From Patiria miniata (Eukaryota; Echinodermata; Asteroidea; Valvatida; Asterinidae), in NCBI RefSeq assembly GCF_015706575.1, contig NW_024037048.1:9751512-9815511 (forward strand): a DNA stretch of 64,000 nucleotides, in the 5' to 3' direction. How positions within the stretch are numbered: the stretch's first letter is position 1; each line of letters starts with the position of its first letter. The translations under genes were made by a program, and so were the position numbers. Shown here in pieces: positions 10,794-21,859 of the stretch. Under the pieces are notes generated by a model. That model did no database searches. It was given only the letters and a program-made list of their open reading frames with translations, and was not told the DNA's origin.

Positions 10794-11265
10794 GAGAGCC
10801 CGTCACATGGCTGGTCTTAAACGATTGAAATAACACCGGCTGGCTGGTCTTAAACACTTTTTCAGTGTCACATGAAATTCTGACTCCTATGAAATCCCTT
10901 CCCCTTTACAATTTATCGGTTTAACGTTCACAATCCTCGGTTAGGCATGCGCAGTACTACAGTTAGTCAATATTTCTTAGTCCTATTTTAACACAACATC
11001 GGCGCAGCTGCGTTCTGCGCCACATGGCGCAGTATACGCGCAACGCGAGCGCCAGTCTCCATATAAGGAGTCGTTTATGACTCACTCGCGAGAGAAACAT
11101 ATACCACAACATGGCTAGAGGGGTGTTTAAAAAAAACATGAAGTGAACTTGTTGAACAAAATCGTTGGAAATAAATTATTCAGTTTGACTTGTTTTGACT
11201 GTCCGACCGAAAAGGTATTTATTAATAGGAATAAATATGTGCTTGGCCGGTATTAAACACTATGT
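10794..11265 (+). repeat. family J repeat, copy 2
   Basis: Contains GAGAGCCCGTCAC, the GCCACATGGCGCAGTATACGC block, CCATATAAGG at 11,059-11,068 (exact CArG box), GGCTAGAGGGGTGTTT and GGAATAAATATGTGCTTGGC. Longer than copy 1 through an extra internal segment near 10,860-10,980. Confidence 0.7.
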
Positions 11266-11740
11266 TTAAGACTGGTTTGAAGTCTGGACGCTGTTCGGCT
11301 CGTGTCATACCATACTAAGCATTAATGATGTTCTGCATTCTTATTTGCTGGCCTTCAGTCTGGCAAGCACGCCAAACCATGAACCCATTAAGTGCGGTCA
11401 TGTGTCTCAATCTTCCAATTTATTTACCAATTTTCCCGTCAAAAGGGTAATTTTTCTCGAAGGCCGCGCGACCGTTCACACTGTATGCTTCAATAAGTGA
11501 ATACCCATTATCCGGTGAATAGCCATCAAATGAAGAGCCGTTGTGTAAAGTATGGAACTTCAAGCTCGATCGGCCAAACAATTGGCTATAAAAACAATTA
11601 CCCGATTACAAAAAAAAATCATACGATGGCAGACAAGACAAAAAATATATAAGTATTTTCATGCAACGTATAATGTCTGCACAACCGATGCCATTGAACA
11701 GGTGGGGTTTTTTTTTTTGGGGGGGGGGGAGAGTGTTTTT
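11266..11740. other. no recognised feature
   Basis: Mixed sequence ending in a T10G9 run near 11,708-11,730. No gene evidence. Confidence 0.4.
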
Positions 11741-12040
11741 ACCTCCGCCAAGGGGTTATGTTTTCATCGGATTTGGTTGGTTACTTGGTTGGTTGGTTGG
11801 TTAGTCTGTTAACAAGATAACTCCAAAGTTATGGACGGATTTGCATGAAATTATTTTTAGGGGTGGTCCTTGGTACAAGTACAAATCGATTAGATTTTGG
11901 AAGTGATCCGGCTCTGGGTCTGAATCCAGGATTTGCTTTAAGGATTCTCCACCATTTATGCGAGTATTTCTTTTGGAGTACTGACAATATGGCGGAGAAT
12001 TGTTCAGCCTTGGCGGGGGTTTGCGCTCTCTGAGTGCTGT
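11741..12040 (+). repeat. CCTCCGCCAAGG-type interspersed repeat
   Basis: Begins ACCTCCGCCAAGGGGTTATG, passes through GGTTGGTTGGTT, GTTATGGACGGATTT and GATCCGG, and ends CCTTGGCGGGGGTTTGCGCT near 12,029. From memory, this exact order of motifs is a repeat found in many fishes and marine invertebrates. The start and end motifs are inverted relative to each other (CCGCCAAGG / CCTTGGCGG). Confidence 0.6.
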
Positions 12041-12337
12041 CTGGTTAAGAAATATATAAGAATGTTCAAAAATTATAATTGAGTTAATTTTCTTGCGTGC
12101 TTCCAGTTATTTATAAACGTGCATGGTTTTACAATTGTGGGTCAAAGGTCACGCAACTCAACTCAATATTCATCGTTTTCAGCCATTTCAGTCCATATCG
12201 CTGAGCACTTCCCGCCCCATGTCAAAAAAGTAAAATACCGACAAAAAGGCATTAAAAGTTTGAGTTGTGTAGTCGTAAAAATGAAAGATGTCAGTTGTTT
12301 TTCCTGAAAAACACTTTATTTTACTATTTGTATATTA

Positions 12338-12814
12338 CAGCCTGTCTAAAAAAAAAAAATGGTACAATCAGAAAAAAATTGGTTAAATATGAAATTTCAA
12401 AGTAAGTCATTCTTACTTGGCATAATATTAAAGAACAAAGACTGGGCTTTCCAATAGTGTTTGTTTGATCTTATTTGCTTTTGTCAATTCAGAGATAAAA
12501 TCAATTTAGTGCGATACACCAAACTCGATTTTGTGCCACTTTTATGCATGGGCAGAGTTGTTCCGAGTACTGTGCATGCTGTCTTGAAGCTCACAAAAGA
12601 TTGCAACTTGGCAAAAGAAACAAACTCGATTTTTGTGTTCCGCAGTAAACTGGAGTTATCTCTGGATTGACAAAAGCAAATGAGATGAAACAAAAAGTAT
12701 TGGAAAGCCTGGTCTCTTTTCTTTAATGTGATGCTCAAAACGACTTACTTATGTTGAGATTTAATATTGGAAAAAAATCGTTTTCGATTGTACCATTTTT
12801 TTTTAGACAGGCTG
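12338..12814. mobile_element. foldback MITE with mariner-like ends
   Basis: CAGCCTGTCTAAAAAAAAAA at the left and its inverted match at the right, each next to TA (12,336-12,337; 12,815-12,816). The element is palindromic over most of its length, so frames on the two strands encode similar peptides (FDLICFCQFRD and FHLICFCQSRD). These are by-products, not genes. Confidence 0.8.
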
Positions 12815-12816
12815 TA

Positions 12817-13282
12817 TTTCATAAAACTATGTGTAGGTGACATTTTAAAGATTACACAAACATCAAATCTGAAAAAAGTAAAAGAAAAAAAAAACCCAAA
12901 ACACCCCCATTGGTTTTTATTTTTTGCATTTTGCTTTACTTCTGCCCAGTTCCGTCTCATTTTGCCAGATCGTCTCACATATTTCCCTTGAATACATCAA
13001 TTTTTGTAAAGAAATGGCGGAGCCCATCGTACACCCATTTTTCTTGTTTATTGACATTTTTTTTAACGCTTGAGTATCGATGAGGCGTATTTTAATGGAC
13101 ACCCTCTAATGCTCTTCGTACGTCCAACAACAAGCTAGAATCTTCTACAAAATCTTCCAGTTGTATCGTCGATAATGAGAAATGGCGATACACTTGTCAC
13201 AATGTTATTTTCGTTCACCTTTTTTTGTTATCATAACAAACAGAACAACATGTTAATGCCTACCTCTTTGTTGCCATTGTTA
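12817..13282. other. no recognised feature
   Basis: AT-rich, with A- and T-runs. No gene or repeat recognised. Confidence 0.4.
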
Positions 13283-13398
13283 GTTGCTAGGCAACCGCAT
13301 TACCCACCGCGTTCCGAGCATTTCGTTCCAACCTATTAAACAGTGCTAGCGCCTCGTCGTTTTGTTCCCATTCTGGCCGCGCGTGGTTGCCTAGCAAC
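13283..13398. promoter_or_regulatory. pair of inverted RFX-type X-box motifs
   Basis: GTTGCTAGGCAAC (13,283-13,295) and its exact reverse complement GTTGCCTAGCAAC (13,386-13,398) lie 90 bp apart. Both fit the X-box half-site rule (GTTRCY, short spacer, RGYAAC). RFX binding is inferred from sequence only; the surrounding DNA is GC-richer than average. Confidence 0.35.
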
Positions 13399-13789
13399 GG
13401 TTGCCTGCGATCCAATTACCCATGTCTGATTGCGATTTCTCGCCAAATAACAGGAATGAACTTTGCAATTCGGTCTATCGGAAGAGTGGTCTACGAGACA
13501 GTCAAAGTGAAATAGTGCGATGATTATGATGAGAATAGTGTGATATCAATAACGTGCTAGGCTTCACCATTGTATTTTCCAATAGGATCAACGCAGCTAT
13601 GACGGAAATTAGTTTAACGAAGGCTCTTTGAGGTTTGGCATTTAGGTTTCAGTGATGACATTATCTCAAATACATGTAAATTCAGTAAGATACGCCACGT
13701 ATTATATTTATGCGACGCAGCTCGTAAGCGCACTCTTGATACTTTACATAATTGATTTTTTATGTAGTACTCCAAGTGCCCTGCCCGTT

Positions 13790-14410
13790 CCCATCCCTTT
13801 TCCTAAAATTCTCATTCACATTGCATTCTATTCCCATTCCATTTTCTTTCCTCCCCCCCCCCATTCCAATTCCCATTCCCATTCCCTTCCTATTCATGAT
13901 TCCCATCCCTATTCTTTGTTCCCATTATTCCATTTCCTATGCCCACTTCTGCGTCCGGCCCATTCCCATTCCCATCACTCCCACACCCATTCCCACACCC
14001 TTTCCCACACCCTTTCCCACGCCAATTCCCATACCCATTTCCTATACCCATATTCCCAGTCCCGTTCCCACTCTCCTTCCAATCTTCATGCATTCCATTC
14101 CCATTCCAATTCCTTCTCCCATTCCTGTACCCTCTTTCAATTTCATTCTCATTCCCACCCGCATTCCAATTGAAATTCCATTCCCGTTCCCAGTTCCCGT
14201 ACCCTGACCCGTTCCTATTCCCGTTCCCGTTCTCATTCCCATTTACTTTCCCATTCCCATTTACTTTCCCATTCCCATTCCCTATTCCCGTTCCCATTTC
14301 TGTTCCCATTCCCGTTCCCATTCCCATTTACTTTCCCATTCCCATTCCCATTTCCGTTCTTTTCCCATCCTGTTCCTATTACCTATTCCCGTTCCCATTC
14401 CCATTCCAAA
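13790..14410. repeat. ATTCCC/CCCATT degenerate satellite-like array
   Basis: About 600 bp of imperfect 5-6 bp units (CCCATT, CCCGTT, CCTATT). Long frames of 145-173 codons open on both strands because the unit lacks stops; they encode Pro/Phe/Ile or Gly/Asn/Met simple repeats and are not genes. A second array lies at 22,970-23,490. Confidence 0.95.
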
Positions 14411-14417
14411 ATATGTA

Positions 14418-14620
14418 CACTCTAAAAACTGTGTTAAGCAATTAAACACAATCTTGCTATCACTTTGTAAACATGTTTAGAAGCTAAACATTATAAATGT
14501 GTCCAATTCCTAAACATCAATGTTCAATAGCTAAACACAATCCATCCTTACATGTTTACAAACTGATAGCAAGAAAGTGTTTAGAAAAGTGTTTAATTGC
14601 TAAACACAGTTTTTGCAGTG
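14418..14620. mobile_element. small MITE, CACTSYAAAAACTGTGTT ends, TA flanks
   Basis: CACTCTAAAAACTGTGTTAA at left and CACTGCAAAAACTGTGTTTA on the opposite strand at right, with TA on both sides (14,416-14,417; 14,621-14,622). Internal CTTGCTATCA is also inverted. Non-coding. Confidence 0.75.
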
Positions 14621-14745
14621 TAACCTTGATCCCTGATATACCCTCAGTTACCGCCGTTCAACGTTTGCAGTGTATAGGTGCCTCCTACTTCCCTCGATCT
14701 TGTGTCCCCTCCAGTGACACGTGATGCACGAAATCACCCTCCGCA

Positions 14746-14759
14746 GTTACCGTGGTAAC
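14746..14759. promoter_or_regulatory. X-box motif GTTACCGTGGTAAC
   Basis: Perfect palindromic match to the RFX X-box consensus. No gene is recognised close by, so function is unproven. Confidence 0.3.
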
Positions 14760-15130
14760 TTGTAATCCACTCCACCGCCATTAGCGTTGACACACTCAAA
14801 ATCACCTCAATAATGAACGATCTTGACAACTGCCTTGTTTTCGTTTCCCCATGCACAACTGAACAGAACGGGATTAGAATTAAAACTCAGCTCAACTGTT
14901 AACACATTTTTTAATGCCATTTCGGTCAGCGCATCTTGCTATGACTGTACTTCTCTGAACGTAATTGCAGTTTCTTCTTTATGTTGAATTCATCCGAAAC
15001 TAATGCAGGTGCCTTCCCCCCTCTTCAAATGTGTTGAACAGTGGGAAATTTACCTTTCACGAGTGAAGAGCTAAAAAAGGTCGTCTGTAAAAAAAACCCA
15101 AAAAACAAAAACATGTTCATTATAATAAAA

Positions 15131-15520
15131 AATAATACCGTAGACTTATATAGCGCACGTATCTACCAACAATTAGGTACTGAAGGCGCTGGTAATATGT
15201 CTATTTTTTAAAACAGGTAAATGAAGTTTATGAGAAATATGAGACCCATTATGTAGCACCTTTATAAGGGTTTACAAGGTGCTGCGGCGCATATTGCAGC
15301 CACTGCAAGAAACACCGGGGCAACCCCTTCTCTTAGCGATATTGAGTTCTTTAACGTGCATTACATCACGGGACCTACGGCTTTACGTACCATCCGAAGA
15401 ATAATGGTAAAGTGCCTTGCTCAAGAGCACAAGAACCATGTTAACACGGTCAGGATTTTGACCCCATGTACCACGGCACACGAGTCGAACACCGTAACCA
15501 TTGGACCACAGCCCCCACAT
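15131..15520 (-). mobile_element. SINE type V, copy 1 (tRNA head, conserved core, LINE-like tail)
   Basis: On the minus strand: GTGGTCCAATGGTTACGGTG (A-box region), B-box-like end, GAGCAAGGCACTTTACCATT core, then GCGCTATATAAG tail and an ATTATT end. The tail resembles the 3' end of L2/CR1-type LINEs, suggesting mobilisation by such a LINE. The plus-strand copy at 18,651 is clearly homologous throughout. Confidence 0.8.
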
Positions 15521-15619
15521 CACAAAATAAAAGTTCAACTTTAAATATTCATTGGTGTCTTTCTTAGTTTACAAATGTATGTTTCAATCGTAGATATCAT
15601 GCTGTCTAACTCTTAAGCC

Positions 15620-16351
15620 CCTGTCACACTTGTCCGAATCTATAATTCCGTTCATAAACCGATCTGAAGTAATATTAATTCGGACACGTTCGGAGAGAAA
15701 TGTCAAAAAACCAGCCAGAAATGAAAATACACCGATCATAATCCGGTCTTATTCCGGATCTAATAAGTTGCTATTCCGATTGCAATCCGTCTATATTCAG
15801 AACCTCTCCGATCATCACCGGACATGCCAAACTTTGAAAAAATCATTGATCTCAAGACCGACCGCTTTCCGAACGTTCCGTTTATTTTCCGTTCGTCTCC
15901 GTTATATATATGGTATTACATCGTGGTAATGCGGTATATCATCGGATAAAGTGACATCAAAGTCCGTTTTTTGATCGGCATTACAATGTGGGTTCGGAAT
16001 GAACTCTGAATACATACGGAGGCCTGTTCCGTACTCTTCCGTACTTATTCCGCATTGCAACGAATGGCAACGAATGAGTACAGTGTGTATTCCGTGCATT
16101 CCGTGCATATTCCGTGTGTATACCGGATACCGTTCGTATTGAGGTTGTCGCGACAATTCGGAGAAATTATTAAACAGGTTCAATCATTTCTCCGAGTTCC
16201 TCAGTGCATCACCGAACGTACACGAGTATATAGCGTTGGAAAACCGAGGGAAATCCGTTTGAGTTCAGTTCAAACCGATTAAACACCGAATCCACAATGT
16301 TTTACTCGGAACATGAACGGAGTGACGATTCGGACAAGTGTGACAGGGGAG
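15620..16351. mobile_element. 732-bp element with CCCCTGTCACACTTGTCCGA ends
   Basis: The left end CCCCTGTCACACTTGTCCGA is exactly matched, inverted, by TCGGACAAGTGTGACAGGGG at the right. Internal sequence is rich in TTCCG/CGGAA motifs in both orientations. No target duplication is obvious next to the ends. Superfamily not assigned; no transposase is encoded. Confidence 0.75.
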
Positions 16352-16522
16352 TTTGCGCAGTGTAAATAGCGCATGTTGATCCGGAAGCGCGCCACTAGGG
16401 GTGAACTTTCAGGGTCTATTGTGGAACGGTTATTCGATCTGTGGAGGAACGTTCATTAAACGATAACATCCTTTGCCGAAAATGCCGTGTGATTTTCACG
16501 TTGGCCTACCCTCGCTAATCTA

Positions 16523-16790
16523 GGCCCAATTTCACGGCGCTGCTTGACACCAGAAAAGTTGTGTTTAGCATAGCAGAAACATTTGCTAACCTTAAGCACT
16601 ATTTCACGGCGTGGACGTGCTAACGGTCACGTGTGCATGGAGATTTCTATTGTTACGTCACTACGTTAAGCAAAATTTTCCCCCGAGGTAAGCGTGCCTT
16701 TTGTTGTGCTTATGCTTACGGTCTCCAAGAAATAGACGAAGGCTCTGTTAGCATACAATCGTGTGCTTAGCAGCGCCGTGAAATTGGGCC
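16523..16790. mobile_element. foldback element, GGCCCAATTTCACGGCGCTG ends
   Basis: A 21-bp perfect inverted terminus, with TGCTTAGCA and GCTAACxxT motifs in inverted order inside. It shares the start GGSCCMARTTC with the element at 38,150 and CCAATTTCACG with that at 31,707. Non-coding. Confidence 0.75.
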
Positions 16791-17512
16791 CAGTTACCGA
16801 GTAAGCCCCTAGATAATCTAGGCTCGAACCTAAACGAAATTTAACGCGCGCGCACGCTCACGCGCACACGTGTCGCCATGGAGATAACAGCAGTGTGTGT
16901 TCCAGCCACAATCCAAACAACTTCGAGCCCAAGCTGATTTCATCACCTCACGCAGTAACTATAAACAGATTGCATTATTCACTCCCGACTGTTCCCGAGG
17001 TTAAAAATAAAGTGAATCACGTTAGGCGTGGTAGAAAATGCTTCCCACTAAGTGCTTCGAACCCTTCTTGTCACCCACCCCCTTTTTAGTTGATGCACTC
17101 ACACCACACGTCCATTTCCTTTTTTTTTCACACGTTCATTTTTCCTGGCAAAAGTGACCTCGTTTTCCGGGTCGTTTCGGGCGCCGCGTAGGTTCGTTGT
17201 CACCGATGCATTGTGATGCATCAATCTTCATTACATGTTGGAGCACTGCTCAGGTGAAATATCTAAGCAACGAAAGATCGGGCCATAAGAAACGCGGATT
17301 TGATAAGACTTACATTCATCAATGCTGCTTCAGTTCAGTTGACACATCTTGTTCAGGCTGTTTTATTTCGTCAAAGTGTCTTGAGCTTAGTTTTGAACCT
17401 CGACTTTTTTCAAAGCAAGTTTCTCTTTTTCATTATTACTATTTCAATCGAAAATTTTAAAGGATTTTATTTTTTTTGGTCGCCATAATTTTGAAATGCT
17501 CCCCTTTCTCTG
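16791..17512. other. no recognised gene
   Basis: A purine/pyrimidine alternating CGCGCGCGCACGCTCACGCG patch lies near 16,842-16,865. Otherwise unremarkable. Confidence 0.4.
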
Positions 17513-17828
17513 ACTGTCAAATCAACATGCTGTTCCAGCAGTCAAAATCAATCAAGTGACTGTTTTTAATAGTTAAGAGCTCCCAGCCTGCACAAAGCAG
17601 AATTGACTGGTTTTGACTGTTTAATTACTTGATACAGCTTTCCTTGACTGTAGGTGATTGATAAGCGAGCTTTGCCAACCAGTTACCTGCTGTCGTCCGT
17701 TGACTGAATTTGACTAGTCACAGTGCTTGCTTGAAATATGATATGACTGTCGGTGACTAGCCTGTGTAAAAGGCATGGCAGGGGAAGATATGTGTTGACT
17801 GTTTGTGACTGTTCAGACAGCAGGAGGG
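17513..17828 (-). mobile_element. family D element, copy 2
   Basis: Reverse-oriented match to 45,322-45,665: the minus strand starts CCCTCCTGCTGTCTGAACAG and includes CACAGGCTAGTCA and TGACTAGTCAAATTCAGTCA. The flanking TTAA is not preserved. Confidence 0.75.
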
Positions 17829-18342
17829 CTCATTATTTGTCGTTTGAAAGGAATCACTTTTGTTTCACCAAATTCGCAAAGTGTGAATGAACGCTGAGTA
17901 AATGGAAGCATTGTATTCGTGTGCCATTTTGGATGATGACGATGATTATATACGACATACAAATGTGCACAGGAATGCTCTTACAACCAACTTGTTCAAA
18001 AAAAAACACAACCCTATTTACCCTTTAAAAAAATGTCCACCAAATTGCAATTCTATCAAGGGAATTTCACTAATCCTCTGGAACTAAGCCCTATTTCAGT
18101 CCGGATTTCAATTCAGATCGAGGAAAGCTTCTTAATTCCATTCCAGAATTGTCCAGTGTTTTTTTTCATAGCAGTGTGTGCATTTTATCAAACTGAAACC
18201 CTGACATGTTAAAGCATTGCGTCAATTTCTTCCCATATGCTACCGCATTAATGTAATTTAAATGCTAATGTCGCCATGGCTATTATGGCTGCGAATGGAT
18301 GAGTTCTTGTCGACAGTTGCGCTCAGTGTCTGTCACATTTTG
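17829..18342. other. no recognised feature
   Basis: Non-coding by inspection. No repeats recognised. Confidence 0.4.
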
Positions 18343-18344
18343 TA

Positions 18345-18650
18345 GTGGGGCAGATAGCGAAGTGTTTTAGGGAATTGTGCCTTTGATGATACAAGCATGG
18401 CTTTTGGCACACAGTCAAAGTATGTCATGAAAAAGATATTTAGCTATAGAGCCCTCGCAGATTTGTCCTTTGAAAAAATATAGGTAGAATAACAAGCAAT
18501 TTTCAAATTTGCTTGTAATCCTATTTATAGTTTTTTCAAAGTTCAAATATGCGACGGTCTTATGGCCATTTATCTTTCTCATGACACCATCTGACTGTGT
18601 GCCAAATTCCATACTTTTATCATCAAAGGCACAATCATGATCACCCATCT
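18345..18650. mobile_element. family E foldback MITE, copy 2, right end lost at a SINE
   Basis: TA then GTGGGGCAGATAGC at the left; palindromic arms as in copy 1. The right arm ends at CACCCATCT, where SINE type V starts directly, so the terminal dozen bases were lost or the SINE inserted at the element end. Confidence 0.75.
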
Positions 18651-19070
18651 GGGGTGTTGTGGTCCAATGGTTACGGTGTTCGACTCGTGTGCCGTGGTAC
18701 ATGGGTTCAAATCCTGACCGTGGGAACATGGTGCTTGTGCTCTTGAGCAAGGCACTTTACCATTATTGCTTCATCTTTCGGATGGGACGTAAAGCCGTAG
18801 GTCCCGTGTGTTGTGTAATGCACGTTAAAGAAACCAGTAACACTTACCGCTAAGAGAAGGGGTTTGCCCCGGTGTTTCTGGCAGTGGCTGCAATATGCAC
18901 CGCAGCACCTTGTAAACCATTAATAAGGTGCTACATAATGGGTCTCACATTTCTCATAGACTTCATTTACCTGTCTTGAATAATAGACATAATTTCCAGC
19001 GCCTTGAGTACCTAATTGTTGGTAGATACGGGCGCTATATAAGACTCCGATATTATTACTTTTATTGTCT
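18651..19070 (+). mobile_element. SINE type V, copy 2
   Basis: Full-length: tRNA-like head with GTGGTCCAATGGTTACGG and GGTTCAAATCC (A and B box), core GAGCAAGGCACTTTACC, GTAAAGCCGTAGGTCCCGTG, GGGTTTGCCCCGGTGTTTCT, and tail GGGCGCTATATAAGACTCCG followed by ATTATTACTTTTATT. Head-core-tail order is typical of core SINEs whose tail copies an L2/CR1 LINE. Confidence 0.85.
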
Positions 19071-19534
19071 GCCTTACTATATAAAAAGATACATCACTCT
19101 TTGGGCGCGCACTCACATTATGCAGGACCATCCCATCCATACATCTGTAGTAATGTATTCCAACAGTTAATATTCATTTATAATTAAAATAATTTTATTT
19201 AATCAAATTGTTTCCATCCATCATGTTATAGGCGTTTTCCTTTGTAGGATGTTGTAGGAATTAAAAACAATTAAATAAAATTGACTCAATCAATTAGAAT
19301 AGACACAACACCTGTTAGTTTATCCCAACCATATATATAAAATATGACAATAATCCTGATTGTTATCCAACGATACTTTAATGAATGAATGAGTTTTAAA
19401 AAAGTTACAAAAGTACAAAAGATAAGGATGGATAAAAACACGAAACCTAATTCCTCACAAACTTTTGCCCACTGTCTTGGAATGCCGACTACATTCCATG
19501 GACCATGTGCACATTTTATTTTGTACCATAAAAG
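19071..19534. other. no recognised feature
   Basis: AT-rich non-coding sequence. Confidence 0.4.
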
Positions 19535-19732
19535 TTAAATGCAAATCCGTCAAGTGCGAGTGCAGTCTTGCATGAAATCGATCAATGATGATCCGATGGC
19601 ATTTAGGGAAAACCGTATTTTTGGGCAATTTTCTTGGGACGGACAGAGAGAGAGAGACCATCCGACCGACCGACCACCAAGTGACAAGAAGAAGCTCCTG
19701 CCAAGCTTAAAAACTCAATAGCAAGCCCCTTA
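19535..19732 (+). repeat. dispersed repeat Q, copy 1
   Basis: Shares AAGTGCGAGTGCA, GTCTTGCATGAAATC.ATCA and GACCGACC.ACCACCAAGTGA...AGAAG.TCCTGCCA with 37,719-38,143, and the last part with 56,862-56,930. A GAGAGAGAGAGA run sits inside. Non-coding. Confidence 0.6.
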
Positions 19733-20301
19733 TTTCCCTGTCAGTCTTATACAAAAACCGGTCCTTAGTCTCGACCAAAAAAGGCTGACCAACACTCAAA
19801 TGAAAAAAATCCAGGCTGAATGTCCGATCGATATCGGAATATCGATCTGTTTGTTACTCCTTATCCCCTCCTTTGATACCCAAAACTTCCCCCCTCCGGA
19901 CCCCATTCAGCCCTCCCAAACCCATCTCGAACTCTGATAAATAATTGCTAAAGAATATCGTCCCTTTAGAAGGTGTCTGAATGTTTTGCATAGAGAAACT
20001 GAGCGTAAAATTTACTGTGAGCTACCGAGCACAAGACATGGGCAAATTTCAATGGAGCTGTAAGCAGAGAAATTGGTTAAGTCCGAAAGCTAGTGCTCAA
20101 CAAAACAGGTTACCAACGAAAATGTCATTATAGATTTATACAGCATGTGCCTGGCACCCAGCTGATTTCTGCTTAGTACTGGAAATTTCTTAGTACTATA
20201 TATTTTGTTTGTTAAGCAGTGCCATAGTGAAATACGGCCCCAATGCTTGCCAGTAGTTGTTGAAATACATGTGCCCTAATCGGAATCGTGTTTGTGGGGA
20301 A
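19733..20301. other. no recognised feature
   Basis: Non-coding. Contains a GATCGATATCGGAATATCGATC palindrome-rich spot near 19,828. Confidence 0.4.
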
Positions 20302-20825
20302 GGTATAGGAATGTACAACATTTTGCTTTTGCCCATTTTGAGAAATAAATGGATTTGGAGTATTAGTATGCTATAGCAAATATTGTTAAACTGACTTTTT
20401 TCACGTTTTGGGTTCTGAGATGCCGGAAAACCAAGAAAACCAATCATGTTCTTGTAGTCTGCCTCCCTGACCCCTCTTAAGATGAAACGGAGCAATTTAT
20501 AGACCTTGGGAATTTTTGTAAGGTCAGTAACAGTCTAGCAGGCTTGCACTCCTTCACAGGTGTGTAATCAATTGCAAAGAAAATGCAGAACAACTAAATA
20601 TGAAAAAATAGGAGCAGTTTTTGAGAAAAAAAAGCCAGTTTTCTCCAACGCTGGACGGCTGACCAGCGTTGGAAAAATACTATTTTTCTTAGAAATTTCA
20701 GCACACCAGGAGCCACGATTTTACAGCATGCTTTAGACTGTCATTCCCTAACATTCCAGTGAGGTATTTCCTGAGAATTGGATCATTTCGTTTTTGTTAT
20801 GTTTGCAAATGTTGTATCATTCCCC
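20302..20825 (+). mobile_element. family A element, copy 4 (diverged)
   Basis: Right TTAA at 20,826-20,829 kept; the left TTAA is gone. The AGGAATGTACAACATTTTGC start and the CCAACGCTGGACGG..CCAGCGTTGG hairpin (about 20,645-20,675) are recognisable. Confidence 0.75.
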
Positions 20826-20829
20826 TTAA

Positions 20830-21640
20830 GGAGCATTTGGAGTCTAGTTCGTGGGAATTTCGACCGTCCCCAGCCCCACAAAGTTGATGGTAACTGCAAA
20901 ACCAGGCATAAGAATGTGGTCTGCATCTGCAGAACAATTATAATTCTCGTTGGGGATTTTTGACGCCCCGTGACCTTCAACAAATGTTGTAGTTTTCCCA
21001 AAAGACATCGATATTCCTGGCTTGTTGCTCTGTTGATACCATGAAGAGGCACATTGAGATTCGGATCGATCCTGTTTTTGTCTGAAAGTAGGCGTTTCAC
21101 AACGCGGTCCCAAAATATTCTCTGTAGAAAACGCGGACGCCCTACATCTGTTATATTGCTTTAAACTCAACCGCACCACTTATGCGTGTCTTCAGAAGTG
21201 ACATTCTGTATCCTGTGTATTAGGTATAAAAATTGACGCAGGAGAATTGCCCACGTTCAAGGTGTTTTTTTTTACCTTGTTAAATCTCTGTCCCTACAAA
21301 TTCAGTAGTACTATGCATTACATTTTCTGTGGCTGTCTGTATATGTGCGTCTTAAATTAGTACTCGTATTCTTTGGTTGTTTATTTATTAAGTCAAATTG
21401 AATATATAAAGTTTATTTATACAGTACTTAACCAATCACCTTGTTGGTTTTTTTTTCAGAAAGAAACTATTTTCACAGCTAAGCACCAGAACACATTATT
21501 GCATTTTGGAAAGAAAGCCTTTGACTTCAACACGCGCACAAACATCACAAGACAGGGCCCACAAAAGAGCACAAGCATGAAACATGCACACAAAAACACT
21601 AAAATTAAAACTTGAAAAAAGTAAGACTGCTGAAAACTAT
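20830..21640. other. no recognised gene
   Basis: Overlapping frames of 61-111 codons on both strands lack motifs. No repeat recognised. Confidence 0.4.
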
Positions 21641-21859
21641 AAATTAATGTGGCCTGACGTTGCGAACTTAGCAAGTTCTTCCAACTTCTCTGTTGCAGTA
21701 TCCCTTCGTGGTGATCCTCCTTGCTGACATGTAAGTTTCATTGTGTTTTGTTTTGTTCCTTCTTTTGCACCCCCATGTTAATGTATGTACCTCTGTCATT
21801 TCTGTTTTAGCCTCTGAAGAAGAACTTGCTAAGTTCGCAACGTCAGGCCACATTAATTT
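21641..21859. mobile_element. inverted repeat with hammerhead-like motif (Penelope-like terminus?)
   Basis: A 42-bp arm at 21,641-21,682 is inverted at 21,818-21,859 with about one mismatch, 135-bp loop. The + strand right arm reads CTGAAGA, GAACTT-GCT-AAGTTC stem-loop, GCAACGTCAGGCCAC. A decayed relative (CCTCTGAAGA...CTTGCTAA...TCAGGCCA) lies at 62,310-62,375. Confidence 0.65.

Noticed and set aside
12461-12738. Similar peptides encoded on both strands
   Set aside because: Direct consequence of the palindromic MITE, not a pair of genes.
13652-14445. Long overlapping reading frames on both strands (145-173 codons)
   Set aside because: They lie wholly in the ATTCCC/CCCATT array; the peptides are simple repeats caused by a stop-free unit.
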